From positions 32,560 to 96,559 of the forward strand of contig NZ_PXYH01000014.1 in the NCBI RefSeq assembly GCF_003012795.1: a DNA stretch of 64,000 nucleotides, written 5' to 3'. Each line of letters begins with the position of its first letter. Position 1 is the first letter of the stretch. Under the pieces are notes generated by a model. That model had not been told where the DNA came from. It worked only from the letters and a program-made list of their open reading frames with translations, and did no database searches. The position numbers and the translations under genes are program-made. Shown here piece by piece: positions 61,591-64,000 of the stretch. This DNA comes from Zobellella taiwanensis (lineage in GTDB: Bacteria > Pseudomonadota > Gammaproteobacteria > Enterobacterales > Aeromonadaceae).

Positions 61591-62485
61591 GCAGTTCGCC
61601 GACAAAAAGGCGCTGCAGCAGGTATCGCTGGCGGTGTCGTCCGGTGAGGTGCTTGGGCTGCTCGGCCATAACGGCGCCGGCAAAACCACCAGTATCAAGC
61701 TGATCCTGGGACTGTTGCGACCCGATGCAGGGGAAGTGAGGGTGATGGATCAGGATCCTGCCTTGGACGCTTTCCGGGAGCTGCGTCGGCATATCGGATT
61801 TCTACAGGAAAATGTTAGTTTCTACGATCAATTAACCGGCGCCGAAGTCATCGGCTACCTGGCCCGACTCAAGGGCATGGTGCCCAAACAGGGCATGGTC
61901 TTGCTGGAACGCCTGGGGCTGGCAGAGGCAGCCGGGCGTCGGGTCAAAACCTATTCCAAGGGGATGCGGCAGCGGCTGGGACTGGCCCAGGCGCTGTTGG
62001 GTCAACCCAGAATATTGCTGCTGGATGAGCCGACCGTTGGCCTGGATCCCCTGGCGACCCGGGATTTTTACGAGCAGATTGACGAACTGCGCCGGCAGGG
62101 CTGCGCCATCATCCTCTGTTCCCATGTATTGGCAGGCGTTGAGCCCTACCTGGATCGCATCGCCGTGATGGGACAAGGACGCTTGCTGGCGTCCGGCAGT
62201 CTGGCTGAATTGCGCGCCGAGTCCCGCTTGCCGGTGACCCTTACACTTTACGGCGATAACCTGGAAACCCAGTTGCCAGAGTCCTGCCGAGATCTGGTTT
62301 ACCAATCCAGTCCGGGGCAGTTGGCCTTACAGAGTCCTCCCGAGCAGCAAAAGCTGCTGGCTCAAGCCATCTGTAGTCTGCCCGGACTTCAGGATTTCCA
62401 CTGGCAGCAGCCCAACCTGCCCGAGTTGTATCAACATATCTGTTACGGAGCCGCCGATGGCCATACTACTGATTATCGCCCGTAA
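61559..62485 (+). CDS. nosF: NosF, ABC ATPase of the NosDFY complex
   Basis: 308 aa: Walker A LLGHNGAGKTTS, Q-loop FLQENVSFYDQLTG, signature YSKGMRQRLGLAQAL, Walker B LLLDEPTVGLDPL. With NosY it forms the ABC transporter that partners NosD. GGAGGAG precedes the start, within nosD; the C-terminus overlaps nosY by 29 bp. Confidence 0.95.
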   Translation: MSIIRLRQVSKQFADKKALQQVSLAVSSGEVLGLLGHNGAGKTTSIKLILGLLRPDAGEVRVMDQDPALDAFRELRRHIGFLQENVSFYDQLTGAEVIGYLARLKGMVPKQGMVLLERLGLAEAAGRRVKTYSKGMRQRLGLAQALLGQPRILLLDEPTVGLDPLATRDFYEQIDELRRQGCAIILCSHVLAGVEPYLDRIAVMGQGRLLASGSLAELRAESRLPVTLTLYGDNLETQLPESCRDLVYQSSPGQLALQSPPEQQKLLAQAICSLPGLQDFHWQQPNLPELYQHICYGAADGHTTDYRP

Positions 62486-63293
62486 GGAGTGGTTGGACGG
62501 ATTGCGTAACCGCTGGATATTGGCGATTTCCCTGATGCTGTGGGGACTGGCTGTCGGCCTGGCTTATTTCGGCGGTGTCGCCTCCGGTTTGGTGGGATTT
62601 ACCTCCATAGAATCCACCCTGGCGAGCCTGGCCAGCCTGGCGGTGGTGATATTGCCGCTGATTGCCCTGCTGCTCGGGCATGATGCCCTGATCGGAGAGG
62701 TTGAACGGGGCACCCTGTTATTGTTGCTGACCTATCCCATCACCCCCGGCCAACTGTTGGTGGGCAAGTTTATGGGGCAGGCGTTGATGCTGGCGGTCGC
62801 CACTGGACTGGGTTTTGGCAGTGCGGCCCTGACACTGCTGCTGCTGACCCCTGAACTGGACAGCGGCCTGGTTCTTAAGCTGTTCAGCGCCTTGGTATTA
62901 TCGGCCATCCTGCTCGGCTGGATTTTTCTGGCCATGGCTTATGTGTTGAGCGCCTGGGTCAGTGAAAAGGGCAAGGCGGCGGGAGCCTCGTTGATTCTTT
63001 GGTTTTTCTTTGTGGTGGTATTTGACCTGTTGATGCTGGGCCTGCTGATCGGCTTGCCCGAACAGCTGGATTTCGCTTCGTTGCCCTATTTGATGTTGTT
63101 CAATCCGGCGGACATCTTCCGTATCTTTAATCTGGAGTTGCTTTCTTCCAGTGAGGTCAAAAGTGGGGTCATGGTGGCGGGCAGCGAACTTGCCTTGGGC
63201 TCGGGTGGCCTCCTTGGCTGCCTGCTGTTGTGGCTACTGCTGCTGATGTTATTAGCCCGTTTTCTTTTTCAACGTTCCTTGATAAGGATTTGA
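62457..63293 (+). CDS. nosY: NosY, ABC permease of the NosDFY complex
   Basis: 278 aa of six hydrophobic segments with the ABC-2-type start LLIIARKEWLDGLRNRWIL. Probable route for a sulfur or copper-assembly factor used in NosZ maturation. Overlaps nosF; nosL begins 3 bp after it. Confidence 0.93.
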   Translation: MAILLIIARKEWLDGLRNRWILAISLMLWGLAVGLAYFGGVASGLVGFTSIESTLASLASLAVVILPLIALLLGHDALIGEVERGTLLLLLTYPITPGQLLVGKFMGQALMLAVATGLGFGSAALTLLLLTPELDSGLVLKLFSALVLSAILLGWIFLAMAYVLSAWVSEKGKAAGASLILWFFFVVVFDLLMLGLLIGLPEQLDFASLPYLMLFNPADIFRIFNLELLSSSEVKSGVMVAGSELALGSGGLLGCLLLWLLLLMLLARFLFQRSLIRI

Positions 63294-63296
63294 GTT

Positions 63297-63803
63297 ATGC
63301 GTTTGTTTGCATTCGTGCTCCTGCTTCCCATCTTACTGCTGTCCGGTTGTGGAGATAGGATAGAGGAGCAGGCCAGGCGTGCCGTGGAGATAGAGCAGGG
63401 GGATGAATGCCATCTGTGTGGCATGGTCATCAGCCGTTTTCCCGGTCCCAAAGGCGAGGCATACGAGCAGGGCGAAGAGCAGGTCCGCAAGTTTTGCTCT
63501 ACCCGCGATTTGATGAACTGGGCACTGGATCCGGAGAATCGCCATGCACGTCAGCAAATTTGGGTACATGATATGAGCGTTGTCCCTTGGGAAGAGCCGG
63601 ATGATGAACAATTCATCGACGCAGAAGCTGCTTGGTATGTTGTAGGTTCTAGCCGAACCGGAGCCATGGGGCCGACATTGGCCAGCTTCGGCCAGCAGAC
63701 TGTCGCCGAGCAGTTTGCCAGTCAATATGGCGGTCAGGTATTGGCATTCCGGGAGCTGACTTTGGAGAATATCAATCAGGATGGCCAGCACCAGATGCAC
63801 TGA
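63297..63803 (+). CDS. nosL: NosL, outer-membrane-type copper chaperone lipoprotein
   Basis: 168 aa lipoprotein: signal with lipobox LLSGC and the Cu(I)-binding CHLCGM near residue 38. NosL delivers copper to the NosDFY/NosZ assembly. Last gene of the operon; no nosX/apbE follows within the window. Confidence 0.94.
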   Translation: MRLFAFVLLLPILLLSGCGDRIEEQARRAVEIEQGDECHLCGMVISRFPGPKGEAYEQGEEQVRKFCSTRDLMNWALDPENRHARQQIWVHDMSVVPWEEPDDEQFIDAEAAWYVVGSSRTGAMGPTLASFGQQTVAEQFASQYGGQVLAFRELTLENINQDGQHQMH

Positions 63804-63891
63804 TGCTGTGCATAACCCTGTGGCTAAGCTGTATGTTTGCTGGGTTAATCGGCATTCGGTGCTTGGGGCGACGTTTTTCACCAAAAAGCCC

Positions 63892-63919
63892 TTGCGCAAA
63901 TCCGGCGGCTCCCTATAAT
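63892..63919 (+). promoter_or_regulatory. rRNA-operon-type promoter
   Basis: TTGCGC (63892-63897), 16 bp, TATAAT (63914-63919), then a GC-rich discriminator GCGCCC, typical of stringently controlled stable-RNA promoters. An AT-rich stretch at 63871-63889 could be an UP element. Confidence 0.6.
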
Positions 63920-64000
63920 GCGCCCTCACTGACACGGCACAACACGCCAACGTCAACAAGCAGTAAAAACTTCGGTTTAACCGCTTGACGAACACCAAGG
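63920..64000 (+). other. Probable rRNA operon leader (start of transcript, continues beyond window)
   Basis: No gene is visible. A second -35-like TTGACG (63985-63990) suggests a tandem P2 promoter whose -10 lies past the window. The mature 16S rRNA sequence is not reached, so the identification rests on promoter type only. Confidence 0.4.

Overview
The window is a chromosomal segment of a GC-rich marine-type gammaproteobacterium. Gene order (ftsEX-rpoH, gntX/bioH, the S10-spc-alpha ribosomal block) and an argH fused to a GNAT acetyltransferase point to the Aeromonadales/Vibrionales/Alteromonadales side of the class. The complete nosRZDFYL set marks a denitrifier or N2O reducer. I infer an Oceanimonas/Zobellella-like Aeromonadaceae member, from gene content only and without any database comparison.

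Layout. 1-15.7 kb is housekeeping: the end of ftsE, ftsX, rpoH, a beta carbonic anhydrase (can), glpX, fumC, a PanM-like acetyltransferase, chaC, a small Cys-cluster protein, envC, gpmI, a YibN rhodanese, secB, gpsA, nfuA, gntX, bioH, an orphan 105-aa protein and a YebC-family protein. 15.8-21.9 kb is an accessory ureide/hydantoin cluster: an Asp/Glu/hydantoin racemase, an NCS1 permease, a second racemase-fold protein lacking both catalytic cysteines, GntR and LysR regulators, and (S)-ureidoglycine aminohydrolase (allE). 22-25.1 kb holds yjjG, a LysR regulator and two LysE-type exporters. 25.2-32 kb is a second accessory block: a metallo-beta-lactamase/beta-CASP RNase-like protein, a PRPP-synthetase-like protein, an AMP-phosphorylase-type enzyme, an ABC ATPase that appears truncated, a hemerythrin remnant, an EEP-fold phosphatase/nuclease and a degenerate ADP-ribosylglycohydrolase homologue.

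32-42.2 kb carries ppc and the arginine genes, with argE divergent from argCBFG-argH(A) and tandem ARG-box-like sites between them. 42.2-56.1 kb is the contiguous S10, spc and alpha ribosomal operons, including secY, rpmJ and rpoA. 56.2-63.8 kb is nosRZDFYL behind an FNR-type site. The last 110 bp look like an rRNA-operon promoter and leader.

Functional links. EnvC (7.1 kb) is the periplasmic partner of FtsEX (0-1.4 kb). The racemases, permease, AllE and two regulators form a plausible ureide-utilisation unit, although no allantoinase or allantoate amidohydrolase is present. The RNase-like, PRPP-synthetase-like and AMP-phosphorylase-like genes suggest turnover of RNA-derived nucleotides into phosphoribosyl compounds. 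Arginine synthesis is almost complete, with the acetyltransferase step probably supplied by the ArgH fusion; argD is absent. The nos operon encodes the reductase, its electron donor NosR and the copper-assembly proteins; no apbE/nosX is in the window.
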